In this document: positions 43,201 through 51,744 of the stretch, piece after piece | How positions within the stretch are numbered: the first letter of the stretch is position 1 | Layout: each line of letters begins with the position of its first letter | Assembly: GCF_020217485.1 (NCBI RefSeq) | Contig: NZ_JAEKMI010000019.1 | Span: forward strand, 41,019 to 105,018 | DNA length: 64,000 bases | Direction: 5' to 3' | Source of the DNA: Mycobacterium sp. WUMAC-067 | GTDB taxonomy: Bacteria; Actinomycetota; Actinomycetes; Mycobacteriales; Mycobacteriaceae | The notes under the pieces: model-generated | The model's input: the letters and a program-made list of their open reading frames with translations, nothing else | Databases searched by the model: none | Told to the model about the DNA's origin: nothing | Position numbers and translations under genes: made by a program

Positions 43201-43577
43201 TCCGCGTTCCCGACGGCGCGGGGCACCGCTTCGTGGTGGTGGACTACAAGACCAACCGGCTCGGGGATCCGGAGCGGCCGCTGACGGCCGCCGATTATGA
43301 CCGGCCACGGATGGCGGAGGCGATGCTGCATTCGGACTATCCGCTGCAGGCGCTGCTGTACTGCGCGGTGCTGCACCGGTTCTTGCGTTGGCGGGTAGGC
43401 GATTACGACCCGGGCCGGCACCTCGGTGGTGTCCTGTACCTGTTCGTGCGCGGCATGTGCGGCGCGGACACCCCGGTGCTCGACGGGCACCCGGCCGGCG
43501 TCTTCAGTTTGCGCCCGCCGCCGTCGTTGATCACGGCCCTGTCGGACCTGCTCGACGCCCGGGCGGTGCCCGCGTGA
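40275..43577 (+). CDS. recB: Exodeoxyribonuclease V subunit beta RecB
   Basis: A 1100-aa 3'-5' superfamily-1 helicase with nuclease domain. Walker A ASAGTGKT (21-28), Walker B VDEFQDTDP (from D263), motif III GDPKQAIYAFRGGD and motif VI TYVALTRAQ are all present. The C-terminal nuclease has GSIDAVLR and VVDYKTNRLG (D990, K992). It shares one base with the recC stop, and its own stop overlaps the recD start (GTGA). All catalytic motifs look intact. Confidence 0.97.
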   Translation: MERFDLLGPLPAERSTTVLEASAGTGKTFALAGLVTRYLADGAASLDQMLLITFGRAASQELRERVRCQIVDAVRAFADPSTVGDNQLVAYLLDGTADQVEARRQRLRDALAGFDAATIATTHQFCQLVLRSLGVAGDTAASVTLLDNLDDLVTEIVDDLYLAHFGQERDDPALHYSEALRLAREVVNNPSTQLRPRDPDPDSRAAVSLRFANDVLAELDTRKRRLGVLGYDDLLTRLAEALAADGSPARLRMHQRWPIVMVDEFQDTDPVQWQVIDRAFSGRSTVILIGDPKQAIYAFRGGDIVTYLRAAATAGRRMTLDTNWRSDSALVARLQVVLRGAQLGDPAIVVHDVGARHRGHRLAGAPRNDPFRLRVVSRKTLGRRGIQNLPIDELREHIGADLAADIRALLAAGATFDGKPLQARDIAVIVERHRDAHACFEALCAAGVPAVYTGNTDVFTSEAAEDWLCLLEAFDQPHRPGMVRAAAATMFFGETAQTLAAGGDALTDRIAKTLREWAGHARERGVAAIFEAAQLLGMRDRVLGWRGGERHMTDLAHVTQLLQEVAHREHYSLPALRDWLRRQRDERGGAPERNRRLDSDAAAVQIMTVFVSKGLQYPIVYLPFAFNRNTQDSDVVLFHDEDGTRCLHVGGKDSPDFKTVERLGRKEDASDDSRLTYVALTRAQTQVVAWWSPAYNEPNGGLSRLLRGRRPGDPVVPDRCEPAKVSDDDALARLREWETAGGPVIEDSVVAPAPSLPPAPVPRHLDSRHFHRAIDTTWRRTSYSGLIRLAQASGVSSEPDVAGLDDEVGDIPLTSPVAGPDVPSPMADLPAGATFGSLVHAVLETADPFAADLAAELEAQIREHSAWWPVAAAPEELASAMVPMHDTPLGPLAGGLTLRHIGLSDRLRELDFELPLAGGDRPSAGPQARLADLAPLLREHLPADDPLASYADRLTDPALGDQALRGYLTGSIDAVLRVPDGAGHRFVVVDYKTNRLGDPERPLTAADYDRPRMAEAMLHSDYPLQALLYCAVLHRFLRWRVGDYDPGRHLGGVLYLFVRGMCGADTPVLDGHPAGVFSLRPPPSLITALSDLLDARAVPA

Positions 43578-45295
43578 CGGTGGAGGTGATGTACGCGACC
43601 GGGTTGCTGCGCACGTTCAGCGACGCCGGTGTGTTCGAGGCCGCGGATATCCATGTGGCGCAACGGCTCACCGCGCTGACCGGTGAATCCGACGAGCGGG
43701 TGGCGCTGGCGGTCGCGCTGGTGGTGCGCGCGCTGCGGGGCGGTTCGGTGTGCGTGGATCTGCGCGCGGCGCCCGCACAGGTCGGCGAGGCCGACCTGCC
43801 GTGGCCCAGCGCCGACGACTGGCTGGCGGCGGTGCGGGCCAGCGCGTTGCTGGGGCCGCCGCCGGTGCTGCGGTTCTTCGGCGATCTGCTGTACTTCGAC
43901 CGGTATTGGCTCGAGGAGGAGCAGGTGTGCACCGACCTGCTGGCCCTTTCGGCCGCCCCCGTATCCGTCGAATCATCAAGCTATGACCGGCTTTTCGGCC
44001 CCGGGTTCGAAGAGCAGCGGGCGGCCGCCGAAATCGCGGTGTCGCAGGCGGTGACCGTGCTGACCGGCGGCCCCGGCACCGGGAAGACCACGACGATCGC
44101 CCGGCTGCTCGCGCTGCTGGTCGAGCACGCCGAGCGGGCCGGCCTGTCGCGACCCCGGATCGCGCTGGCGGCGCCGACCGGCAAGGCGGCCGCCCGGCTG
44201 GCCGAGGCGGTGGCCGCGGGAGCCGAAGGGCTCGGCGCGGTGGACCGGGCGCGCCTGGCCGGCCTGCCGGGGACCACGCTGCACCGGCTGCTGGGTCCCC
44301 GGCCCGATACGTCGGTGCGGTTCAGGCACAATCGCGCCAATCGGCTGCCGCACGACGTCGTCGTGGTCGACGAGACGTCGATGGTCTCGTTGACGATGAT
44401 GGCCCGGCTGGCCGAGGCGGTGCGGCCGGATTCCCGGCTGATTCTGGTCGGCGACCCGGACCAGTTGGCGTCGGTGGAGGCGGGCGCCGTGCTGGCCGAC
44501 CTGGTGGACGGGCTGGCCGCCCGCGACGACGTGCGGGTCGCCGCGCTGCGCACGCCGCACCGATTCGGCACGTCGATCGGCGCGCTGGCCGAAGCGATCC
44601 GGGTCGGCGACGCGGACCGGGTGGTGGAGCTGCTCGCGGCCGGCGGTGAGCATGTCGAGTGGGTGGATTCACCGCGCCCGGCCGACCGGCTGCGCGAGGT
44701 GCTGGTCGCGCACGCGCTGCGGCTACGGTCGGCCGCGCTGCTGGGCGCGACCCACGAGGCGTTGGCCACGCTCGACGAACACCGGCTACTGTGCGCCCAC
44801 CGGGAGGGGCCGTACGGGGCGGCGCACTGGAACACGCTGGTGCAGAAGTGGATTGCCGAGGCGACCGGACAGCCGGCGTGGTCGCAGTGGTACGCCGGGC
44901 GCCCGCTGCTGGTGACGGCGAACGACTACGGGCTGCGGCTCTACAACGGCGACACCGGGGTGGCGGTCGCCGGCGCGGAGGGCCTGCGGGCGGTCATCGC
45001 CGGCGCGGCCGGGCCGCTAGACTTCGCGACCAGCCGCCTCGGCGAGGTGGAGACGATGCACGCCATGACCATCCACAAGAGTCAGGGCAGCCAGGCCGAT
45101 GAGGTGACCGTGTTGATACCGCCGGAGGATTCGCGGCTACTGACGCGGGAACTGTTCTACACGGCCGTGACCCGGGCGCAGACCAGGGTGCGGGTGGTGG
45201 GGCCCGAGGCCTCGGTGCGCGCGGCGATCGAGCGCCGGGCGATGCGGGCCACCGGATTGCGGCAGCGGCTGCGGGCCGACGCCGCCGCGACGTGA
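43574..45295 (+). CDS. recD: Exodeoxyribonuclease V subunit alpha RecD
   Basis: A 573-aa 5'-3' superfamily-1 helicase of RecBCD. Walker A GGPGTGKTT (165-173), Walker B VVVDETSMVSL, GDPDQLASVEAG and the C-terminal MTIHKSQGSQADEV with LLTRELFYTAVTRAQ are complete. The GTG start overlaps the recB stop, so the three subunits are made by coupled translation. Its own stop overlaps the next gene by 4 nt. Confidence 0.97.
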   Translation: MTVEVMYATGLLRTFSDAGVFEAADIHVAQRLTALTGESDERVALAVALVVRALRGGSVCVDLRAAPAQVGEADLPWPSADDWLAAVRASALLGPPPVLRFFGDLLYFDRYWLEEEQVCTDLLALSAAPVSVESSSYDRLFGPGFEEQRAAAEIAVSQAVTVLTGGPGTGKTTTIARLLALLVEHAERAGLSRPRIALAAPTGKAAARLAEAVAAGAEGLGAVDRARLAGLPGTTLHRLLGPRPDTSVRFRHNRANRLPHDVVVVDETSMVSLTMMARLAEAVRPDSRLILVGDPDQLASVEAGAVLADLVDGLAARDDVRVAALRTPHRFGTSIGALAEAIRVGDADRVVELLAAGGEHVEWVDSPRPADRLREVLVAHALRLRSAALLGATHEALATLDEHRLLCAHREGPYGAAHWNTLVQKWIAEATGQPAWSQWYAGRPLLVTANDYGLRLYNGDTGVAVAGAEGLRAVIAGAAGPLDFATSRLGEVETMHAMTIHKSQGSQADEVTVLIPPEDSRLLTRELFYTAVTRAQTRVRVVGPEASVRAAIERRAMRATGLRQRLRADAAAT

Positions 45296-46032
45296 CCGCC
45301 GGCGGGGACGACGGCGACGGTCCCGCCCCCACAACGCAACCCGTGTCGCGGCGCGGCCCCCTCGTGCGGCTCGCCGTGTTCGCGGCGTTTCTGGCCGTGG
45401 TGTTCTATCTGGTGGCCGTCGCGCACGTCATCGACATCGAGGAGATCCGGCGGGTGGTGTCGGCCACCGGGCCGGCCGCCCCGCTGACCTACGTCGTGGT
45501 CTCGGCCGTGGCCGGCGCGCTGTTCGTGCCGGGCTCGATCCTCGCCGCGGGCAGCGGGTTGTTGTTCGGTCCGCTACTGGGCGTGTTCGTGACGCTGGGC
45601 GCGACGGTGGGCACGGCGATCGTGGCGAGTTTCGCCGGCCGCCGGGCGGGCCGCGACAGCGCCCGCGCGCTGCTGGGCGCGCGGCGGGCCGACCGCGTCG
45701 ACGCCCTGATCGGGCGCCGCGGACTGTGGGCGGTCGTCGGGCAGCGGTTCGTCCCCGGGATCTCGGATGCGCTGGCCTCGTACGCGTTCGGGGCGTTCGG
45801 AGTCCCGTTGTGGCAGATGGCCGTTGGCGCGTTCATCGGTTCGGTTCCGCGGGCATTCGTCTATACCGCGCTGGGCGCCTCGATCGGCAACCGGTCGTCG
45901 CCGCTGGCGTACGCGGCGATCGCGGTGTGGTGCGTGAGCGCCATCGTCGGCGCGTTCGCCGCGCATCGCGGGTACCGGAAATGGCGTGGGCACGGCCGCG
46001 AGCGCGACCACGCCTCGCGCCCGGATTCGTAA
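45292..46032 (+). CDS. TVP38/TMEM64 family (DedA-like) membrane protein
   Basis: A 246-aa integral membrane protein (Rv0625c-like) with about five or six hydrophobic helices. The family core has SAVAGALFVPGSILAAGSGLLFGPLLG (re-entrant loop with Pro and Gly) and GQRFVPGISDALASYAFG. Related DedA/VTT proteins move or scramble lipids. The GTG start overlaps the recD stop. The C-terminus is basic and cytosolic. A link to RecBCD is not evident beyond co-transcription. Confidence 0.9.
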   Translation: MTAGGDDGDGPAPTTQPVSRRGPLVRLAVFAAFLAVVFYLVAVAHVIDIEEIRRVVSATGPAAPLTYVVVSAVAGALFVPGSILAAGSGLLFGPLLGVFVTLGATVGTAIVASFAGRRAGRDSARALLGARRADRVDALIGRRGLWAVVGQRFVPGISDALASYAFGAFGVPLWQMAVGAFIGSVPRAFVYTALGASIGNRSSPLAYAAIAVWCVSAIVGAFAAHRGYRKWRGHGRERDHASRPDS

Positions 46033-46033
46033 C

Positions 46034-46056
46034 ACCGGAACGCGCTCGCCGGTTTT
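46034..46056 (+). terminator. Weak terminator between convergent TVP38-type gene and mce2F
   Basis: A short stem ACCGG/CCGGT with a 10-nt loop is followed by TTTT, 2 bp past the plus-strand stop and overlapping the end of mce2F. Only five base pairs, so weak support. Confidence 0.35.
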
Positions 46057-47606
46057 CAGCGAGCCGGGCCCAGCATCGTCTTCCACCCCTCGTCGCCGAC
46101 ATTGGCCGAATTCGCAACGGAATAGACCACGCCGTCGGGACCCACGACTTTGCCGCTGCGCACGTCGTAAAGCGCCGTGGGCAGCGCGCTCGGCGTGTAG
46201 GTGCACGGGTTCGGCTGCTGCCCGTTGCACCAGACGGTGCCCGATCCCGGCCGCTGCAGCGGATCGCTGATCGGCGGCGGCGTGCCCGGCAGCCGATCCG
46301 CTGGCAAGGGGTTGAGGCCGTTGTTGACCGACGGCGCCGGAATCACCTGACCCGGTTTCACCGGTTGGTCACAACGCGCGCTGGGCGCGGGGCAGGTGAG
46401 GATCTGATCGGGGTCGCCGTACCAGGGGTTGGTGCCGAGCGGCGCATAGGGTTCGGGGCTGCGGCACTCGCGCGGGGTCGCCGCCCGTTTACCGGGCCGG
46501 TCCACGCAGGGGTAATTGCGCGCTCCGCGAACCACATTCGTCGCGTCCATCGGAATCTTGCAGTAGGTGCCCGCCGGCAGCGGCGCGGTGCCGGTATCCG
46601 CCGGCGACCGCCACTCCGATGCCGACAGGAAGCCGGTGAGGCACGGCGGCGGCTGGTTGAGTGAGATGGCGCCGACGCCGAGGGCGGCCTGGCCGGGAGA
46701 CTGCGCAGTCACCGACTGGGCGATCGCGCCCGACTGCGGCAAGAACACCAGCGCCTGCTCAACACCGTTGTGGTAGCGCTTGAGCATGTCGATCACGACC
46801 TCGAGATTGGCCAGCGTCTGCGGCAACGACTCCCGCACGTCACCGAAGGTGGTGTTCACCTGCGCGGCCGTCGGCGCCGCGTTGGCCAGAATGCTTCGCA
46901 CCGCCTGATCGTGCTGCGCGGTCTGCGCGGCCAGCGTGTTCAGATTGGCAGCCCAACGGCCGATCGTGTCAGCCGAATCGGCCTGGCTGTCGATGATGGG
47001 CGCCGAGCGTTCGATGATGTCGTCGACATCGTCGACGCTGCCGCGGAAGTCGTGGGCGATCGCCTGGGTGGCGTCCACCAGCCGTCGCAGCGACGGCCCC
47101 AGCCCCCCGAGGGCCTGCGACGTCTCGTAGAGCAGTGAGGCGATCTTGTCCTTCGGCAGCACCGCCAGCCCACGGTTGGCGGCATCGAGCGCGGGACCGA
47201 TCTGGCTGGGAACCGTGCTCTTGCTGATCGTCTGACCATTGGCCAGGTACGGGCCCCGGTTGGCGCTCGATACCAGGTCGATGTATTGCTCCCCCACCGC
47301 CGAGACCGAATGCACGTTGGCCGAAGCGTCGGCCGGTATCTGGTAGCCGTTCTCGATGCTCATCGTGGCGCGCGCGCCGCGCTCGGTCGGTGCGACGCCG
47401 GTGACCTTGCCGATGGTGATCCCCCGGTAGGTGACGTTGGCCGTTCGATACAGGCCCCCCGACTGCGGCAATTCGGCATACAGGGTGTACCGGCCGACAC
47501 CGGCCAGGCTCGGTATCCGCAGGTAGTACCAGCCGAGAATTACCACCGCGGCCACCGCCACCGCCGTCAGGAGCGCCAGCTGGGTTTTGATCAAGCGGGG
47601 CAACAT
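46056..47606 (-). CDS. mce2F: Mce family protein Mce2F
   Basis: A 516-aa last gene of the mce2 operon. One N-terminal membrane helix (about 10-28) anchors it, then the MCE/MlaD domain (about 38-120; YTLYAELPQSGGLYRTANVTYRG), a long helical domain (about 120-300) and a Pro/Asn-rich C-terminal tail (about 320-516). Mce proteins form a hetero-hexameric tube across the periplasm for lipid transport. The start is 3 nt after the lprL stop. The gene converges with the TVP38-type gene. Confidence 0.95.
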   Translation of the reverse strand: MLPRLIKTQLALLTAVAVAAVVILGWYYLRIPSLAGVGRYTLYAELPQSGGLYRTANVTYRGITIGKVTGVAPTERGARATMSIENGYQIPADASANVHSVSAVGEQYIDLVSSANRGPYLANGQTISKSTVPSQIGPALDAANRGLAVLPKDKIASLLYETSQALGGLGPSLRRLVDATQAIAHDFRGSVDDVDDIIERSAPIIDSQADSADTIGRWAANLNTLAAQTAQHDQAVRSILANAAPTAAQVNTTFGDVRESLPQTLANLEVVIDMLKRYHNGVEQALVFLPQSGAIAQSVTAQSPGQAALGVGAISLNQPPPCLTGFLSASEWRSPADTGTAPLPAGTYCKIPMDATNVVRGARNYPCVDRPGKRAATPRECRSPEPYAPLGTNPWYGDPDQILTCPAPSARCDQPVKPGQVIPAPSVNNGLNPLPADRLPGTPPPISDPLQRPGSGTVWCNGQQPNPCTYTPSALPTALYDVRSGKVVGPDGVVYSVANSANVGDEGWKTMLGPAR

Positions 47607-47609
47607 CTT

Positions 47610-48785
47610 TCATTCGCCCCTTTCGACCAGCGGCCCACCCGGGGCGTCGTTGGGGTTCGGCGTATAGCGGACGTCCGGGATCATGGTGTCCGGGTCCCGT
47701 CCCCACGACTGCTCGAGCGCCCGCAGCGCCCCGGACAGTCCGGTGCCGGTCAGCATCGTGTTGTCGATGGTGGAAAGCGTCAGGTCGAGCGCGGCGGAGA
47801 CGTTGACGTAGTCGCCGCGGATCACCTGGGCGACGTCGTCGATGTTGAACGGCGCGGTGAGGCCCAATTTCAGCGCGCCGGCCAGGAACGGGGAGGCCAG
47901 GACGAGTTGGCCGAGCGGCCGCTGCAGCGACCGTAGGCTGCGGTGCAGGTTGGGCCTGGCGTCGGTCAAGGCGCGGTCGGCGGCGCTGCTGAACCGCCCC
48001 AGGGATTCGGTGGCGTTGGCGAACAGTTCGCGGGTGTCGGCGAAATGCTGGATCAGCGGCGGGATGTCGGTCAGGACCCGGTCCAGCGTGTCCTTCCGGT
48101 TCGCGAAGATGGTCAGGAGTTGGTTGGTCGAATCGATCGCGCGGGTGAGGTCGTCACGCTGGCGGTTCAGTTCGGTGATGAAAGTGTCCAATCGACCGAG
48201 GAATTCGCGGATCTGATCGGCGTGCCCATCGAGGACCTTGACGATCTCGGTTTGGATCGCGTCGAGGTTCGCGATGCCGCCGCCATTGAGGATCACCGCG
48301 ACGCTCGCCAGCGTTCGTTCGACGGTCGGGTAGGCCGAGGAATTCCTCAGGGGAATGGTGTCGCCGCTCTTCAATTGCTGAGCGGACGGGTTTTTCGGCG
48401 CGGCCAGTTCGACGTGCTGGGTGCCCAGCAGACTGGTCTGGCCGATCCTGGCGGTCGCATTCGCGGGGAGCTTCACGCCGGGATCGAGGTCCAGCCGCAG
48501 GGTGGCGATCCAGTTCTTCAGGGTGATCGCACGCACCGTGCCGACCCAGACGTCGGCGACCCGCACCCGGCTATTGGTGTTCAGCGCCAGCGTGTCCGGC
48601 ATCTGTACGTAAATCGTCACATGGTCGCCGCCGGTGCCGCGGCCGATCGGTAGCGGCACGTCGGCGATGCCGCGCCAATTGCAGGACGTCAACATCGCCG
48701 CCAGCAGGCAGACGAGGCCGCGGCGGCCAGCTCCGACCATGGCTCGCCGCAGTGGTGTTTTCGTCGGCTTGCCGTTCGCGTTCAC
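47610..48785 (-). CDS. lprL: Mce lipoprotein LprL (Mce2E)
   Basis: A 391-aa E-position Mce protein made as a lipoprotein. The signal peptide ends in lipobox LTSC (LLAAMLTSCNW), so Cys is acylated. The MCE domain follows (DHVTIYVQMPDTLALNTNSRVR) and then the helical domain. The GTG start at 48785 overlaps the mce2D stop (GTGA). It takes the E place between D and F, as in all actinobacterial mce operons. Confidence 0.95.
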   Translation of the reverse strand: MNANGKPTKTPLRRAMVGAGRRGLVCLLAAMLTSCNWRGIADVPLPIGRGTGGDHVTIYVQMPDTLALNTNSRVRVADVWVGTVRAITLKNWIATLRLDLDPGVKLPANATARIGQTSLLGTQHVELAAPKNPSAQQLKSGDTIPLRNSSAYPTVERTLASVAVILNGGGIANLDAIQTEIVKVLDGHADQIREFLGRLDTFITELNRQRDDLTRAIDSTNQLLTIFANRKDTLDRVLTDIPPLIQHFADTRELFANATESLGRFSSAADRALTDARPNLHRSLRSLQRPLGQLVLASPFLAGALKLGLTAPFNIDDVAQVIRGDYVNVSAALDLTLSTIDNTMLTGTGLSGALRALEQSWGRDPDTMIPDVRYTPNPNDAPGGPLVERGE

Positions 48786-50284
48786 TGGCCGGGCCCCGGC
48801 TGTGCCGGCCGCGGAAACCACGGCGGGGGTGCGGGATTCGACTCGTCGTAGGCGTTCGGCGGTCCCGGCGCGGTGGCCCCCGCCGGCGGGGGCGCGGCGA
48901 TGTCCTGACCGCCCATGAGCTCGGTCAGCGATTCGGGGGTGAGCATGCCGGCGGTGGCCGGCTGGACGTGCGTGCCCTGCATCCCTGGCGCGACCACCCA
49001 GCCCGGCTCGTGGTTGCCGTGCGAAAAGGGTGTGTCGCGCGAGAAGATCCCCGGGACGGTGGTGTCCTTGTATCCGGGCGGGGGGCGCAGTCGCTCTTCG
49101 GAATACGCCACCTCCTTGGGCAGGGTGGCCGCCGAGTTGAACAAGTTCAAGCTGGCCGGCGGGTAGTTGAATTTGATGGCGTCGAGCACCGGCGCCAGAT
49201 ACTGCGCGCACAGCTCGGCCGAGTCCTGATAACCCAGCCGGCTGCCGGCCTGAATGGCGCTGCAGATGAAATGAACGGGGTTGGCGAAGTTGGGGAACAC
49301 GAACAGGCCCACCAGCGAGCTGTGTGCGGGTTCGTAGAGGTTGTTGAAGTTGCCCGCAAAGGTGGGCAGCACGTGCAAGGCGGTTTCCAGGCCATCCCGC
49401 GGCTCGGGTTGCAGGATTGTGGTGGTCACGTCGGCGAGGTTGTCGACATCATGGGACAGCGTTGCCCCGTTGTCGCTCAGGAACTTTCGCGCGGCGTCGA
49501 GCACGTCGTCGAGATGGGTGATGGTGTCGCCGACGTCGTGGTCGGATTTGGTGAACCAGTCGGTGAACTGGGCCAGGTTGTCGTTGAGCGCGACGAACTG
49601 TTGCTTGTGCTGGTAGAGCGCGGTGACGAACTGGGCCAGGCTTTTGGTGATCGCGACGAAGTCGCCCCGGCCCTCGTTGAGGGCGGTCAGCGCCTGCGAC
49701 AGGCTGTTCAGGGTTTCGTTGACCTGCCTGCCCTTGCCGGCCAGGTTGTCCGCGGCCGATTCGATGACATCGCCGAACGGCCCCGCCGGCTGCTGGGGTG
49801 TGGGCCCGAGCTGCCGCAGGATGCCGTTGATGGAGTCCCGCAGCTGATCCCACTCGACGGGCACCTGGGTGCGCTCGATCGGGATGACCTCGCCGTCGGT
49901 CAGCACTGGGCCGCCGGTGTAGGGCGGTGACAACTGGATGGTGCGCGAGGCCACCAGGCTGGGGTTGAGAATCACGGCGGTGGCCTTGGCGGGCACCTTG
50001 TACTTGTTGTTGTAGTGCAACGTGACTCGCATCTTGTCGCCGGCCGGCTCGATCTTGTCGATCGAACCGACCCGCACGCCCATGATCTGAACCCTGTCGC
50101 CCGGGTACAGCGCCAGGGTCTCGGAAAAGTACGCGACGACGGTGGTGGTGGTCAGCTTCCGGTAGAGCTGCACCCCGGCGGCGGCGGCGACGAGGACGAA
50201 GATCGCCGCCAACGCCGCGCTGATCACGACCCGGGCAGACAGTCGGGGCAATCGCAGGCTGCGGATGTCGAAGATGGTGCTCAC
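48782..50284 (-). CDS. mce2D: Mce family protein Mce2D
   Basis: A 500-aa protein with an N-terminal anchor helix (about 19-38), MCE domain with VVAYFSETLALYPGDRVQIMGVRVG, a long helical region and a Pro-rich end (PPPWFPRPAQPGPGQ). The GTG start at 50284 overlaps the mce2C stop; the stop overlaps lprL. Confidence 0.95.
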   Translation of the reverse strand: MSTIFDIRSLRLPRLSARVVISAALAAIFVLVAAAAGVQLYRKLTTTTVVAYFSETLALYPGDRVQIMGVRVGSIDKIEPAGDKMRVTLHYNNKYKVPAKATAVILNPSLVASRTIQLSPPYTGGPVLTDGEVIPIERTQVPVEWDQLRDSINGILRQLGPTPQQPAGPFGDVIESAADNLAGKGRQVNETLNSLSQALTALNEGRGDFVAITKSLAQFVTALYQHKQQFVALNDNLAQFTDWFTKSDHDVGDTITHLDDVLDAARKFLSDNGATLSHDVDNLADVTTTILQPEPRDGLETALHVLPTFAGNFNNLYEPAHSSLVGLFVFPNFANPVHFICSAIQAGSRLGYQDSAELCAQYLAPVLDAIKFNYPPASLNLFNSAATLPKEVAYSEERLRPPPGYKDTTVPGIFSRDTPFSHGNHEPGWVVAPGMQGTHVQPATAGMLTPESLTELMGGQDIAAPPPAGATAPGPPNAYDESNPAPPPWFPRPAQPGPGQ

Positions 50285-51744
50285 CGGTCGCTACCTCCCG
50301 TCCCGCCGGGCGCGACGGACGGCGCCGGGTTCAGATTCTCGGTGCGCGATCCCGGCGGGGCGTGCGCGGGAAGCGGCACCGGGGTGCCGGGAACGTCCGG
50401 CGGCGCCTCACCCGGGCGGCCCGCGGACGGGATGCCGGGGCCCGGCGGGGGGCCGTAAGGGTTTGGCTGCGATGGCCCGACGTCCAGTGGCGCCGGAAAG
50501 CCGCCGGGGACCGGGCCGAACGGGCCGTGCTCGGAAGCCGCGCAGGGCAACGGATTTCCGGGCCGTGGCGGGTTATCGGCCGCGGGGGTGTACGAACACG
50601 GCGATCCCGGCGGCACGGCCGGCCCCGGATGCTCCGGGGTGCCCTCCAGCACCGGCGGCGCCGGCGGCGGTGCGCCGTTGGGAAATCGGGTTCCGTTGGG
50701 GTCGGGCCAGCGGAACTCCGGTAATCCGGCGCTGCGCCAGAAGTTCTCCGGGTCGATGCCCCGCTTCTTGAACGCCGCGTCGACCCACGGCTGAAGGACT
50801 TGGTAGGGCAGCAGATTCGCCACGATCGCCTTGAAGAACGGCCCGGACGCGACCGCCTCGGTCAGGGACGCGGTGTATCTGCTGACCAGCACGAGCACGT
50901 CGGACAGCTCCTTTTTGCGTTTGACCAACTCGTCGCTGACCGTGCCCAACTGCTGTAACACGTGGTGCGCGTTGGGGTTTTCCTTGATGAATCCGGACAC
51001 CTGGGTGGACACCGCCGACACGTTGCTCAGCAGAACGCTCAGCGCCTGGCTGCGCTCGCGGAACGCGGAAAGCAGCGTGTTGGCGTTGACCAGCAGCCCG
51101 TCGACCTGTTGGCTGCGGTCGCCGATGACGCGAGTGATCTTGTCGGCGTTCGCCAGTAACTGCTTGATCTGGTCGTCCCGATTCCCGATGGTGCCCGAGA
51201 ACTTGGCCACGCCGTCGAGGGCGGCCTTCAGGTGCGGCGCGGTCTGATCGAACGTCTCGGACAACACGTTCAGCGACCGCTTGACGACGTCGATGTTCCA
51301 GTCCGTCGCCGCCTTCGTGACATCGACGAACGCGTCGTAGATCTGATACGGCGTCGTGGTCTGGGCCGAGGGGATGATCCCGTTGGGCCGGAGCGGATCC
51401 GAGCCGCGGGGCTGTATCGCCATGTTTTTGCGCCCCAGGAAGGTGTCGGTGCGGATCGCGGCGCGGCTTTGCGCCCCGATCGTCTTGCCGGGCATCGAAA
51501 AGCCAACCAGGACACGGTCGCCGCGGATCTCCAGCGAGCGCACCAATCCGACGTTCACCCCGGCGATTTCCACCTTGTCGCCGGGGCTGATGCCACCGGT
51601 GTCGACGAATTGGGCGTAGTAGGTCGGCGTGGCGAACAGCATCGGCACGCTGGTGAAACTCTGTCCCACACCGACAACGAGCAGCGTCACCAGCGTGCCC
51701 ATCAGACCGACGCGGGTGCGGTTGAACTCCGTCAGCGTCCTCAT
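50281..51744 (-). CDS. mce2C: Mce family protein Mce2C
   Basis: A 487-aa protein. The N-terminal anchor (about 12-30) and MCE domain (about 38-115; YYAQFVDTGGISPGDKVEIAG) precede the helical domain. A Pro/Gly-rich C-terminal tail of about 150 residues is disordered in appearance. The ATG at 51744 overlaps the mce2B stop (ATGA); a start four codons upstream is possible but loses that overlap. Confidence 0.95.
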   Translation of the reverse strand: MRTLTEFNRTRVGLMGTLVTLLVVGVGQSFTSVPMLFATPTYYAQFVDTGGISPGDKVEIAGVNVGLVRSLEIRGDRVLVGFSMPGKTIGAQSRAAIRTDTFLGRKNMAIQPRGSDPLRPNGIIPSAQTTTPYQIYDAFVDVTKAATDWNIDVVKRSLNVLSETFDQTAPHLKAALDGVAKFSGTIGNRDDQIKQLLANADKITRVIGDRSQQVDGLLVNANTLLSAFRERSQALSVLLSNVSAVSTQVSGFIKENPNAHHVLQQLGTVSDELVKRKKELSDVLVLVSRYTASLTEAVASGPFFKAIVANLLPYQVLQPWVDAAFKKRGIDPENFWRSAGLPEFRWPDPNGTRFPNGAPPPAPPVLEGTPEHPGPAVPPGSPCSYTPAADNPPRPGNPLPCAASEHGPFGPVPGGFPAPLDVGPSQPNPYGPPPGPGIPSAGRPGEAPPDVPGTPVPLPAHAPPGSRTENLNPAPSVAPGGTGGSDR

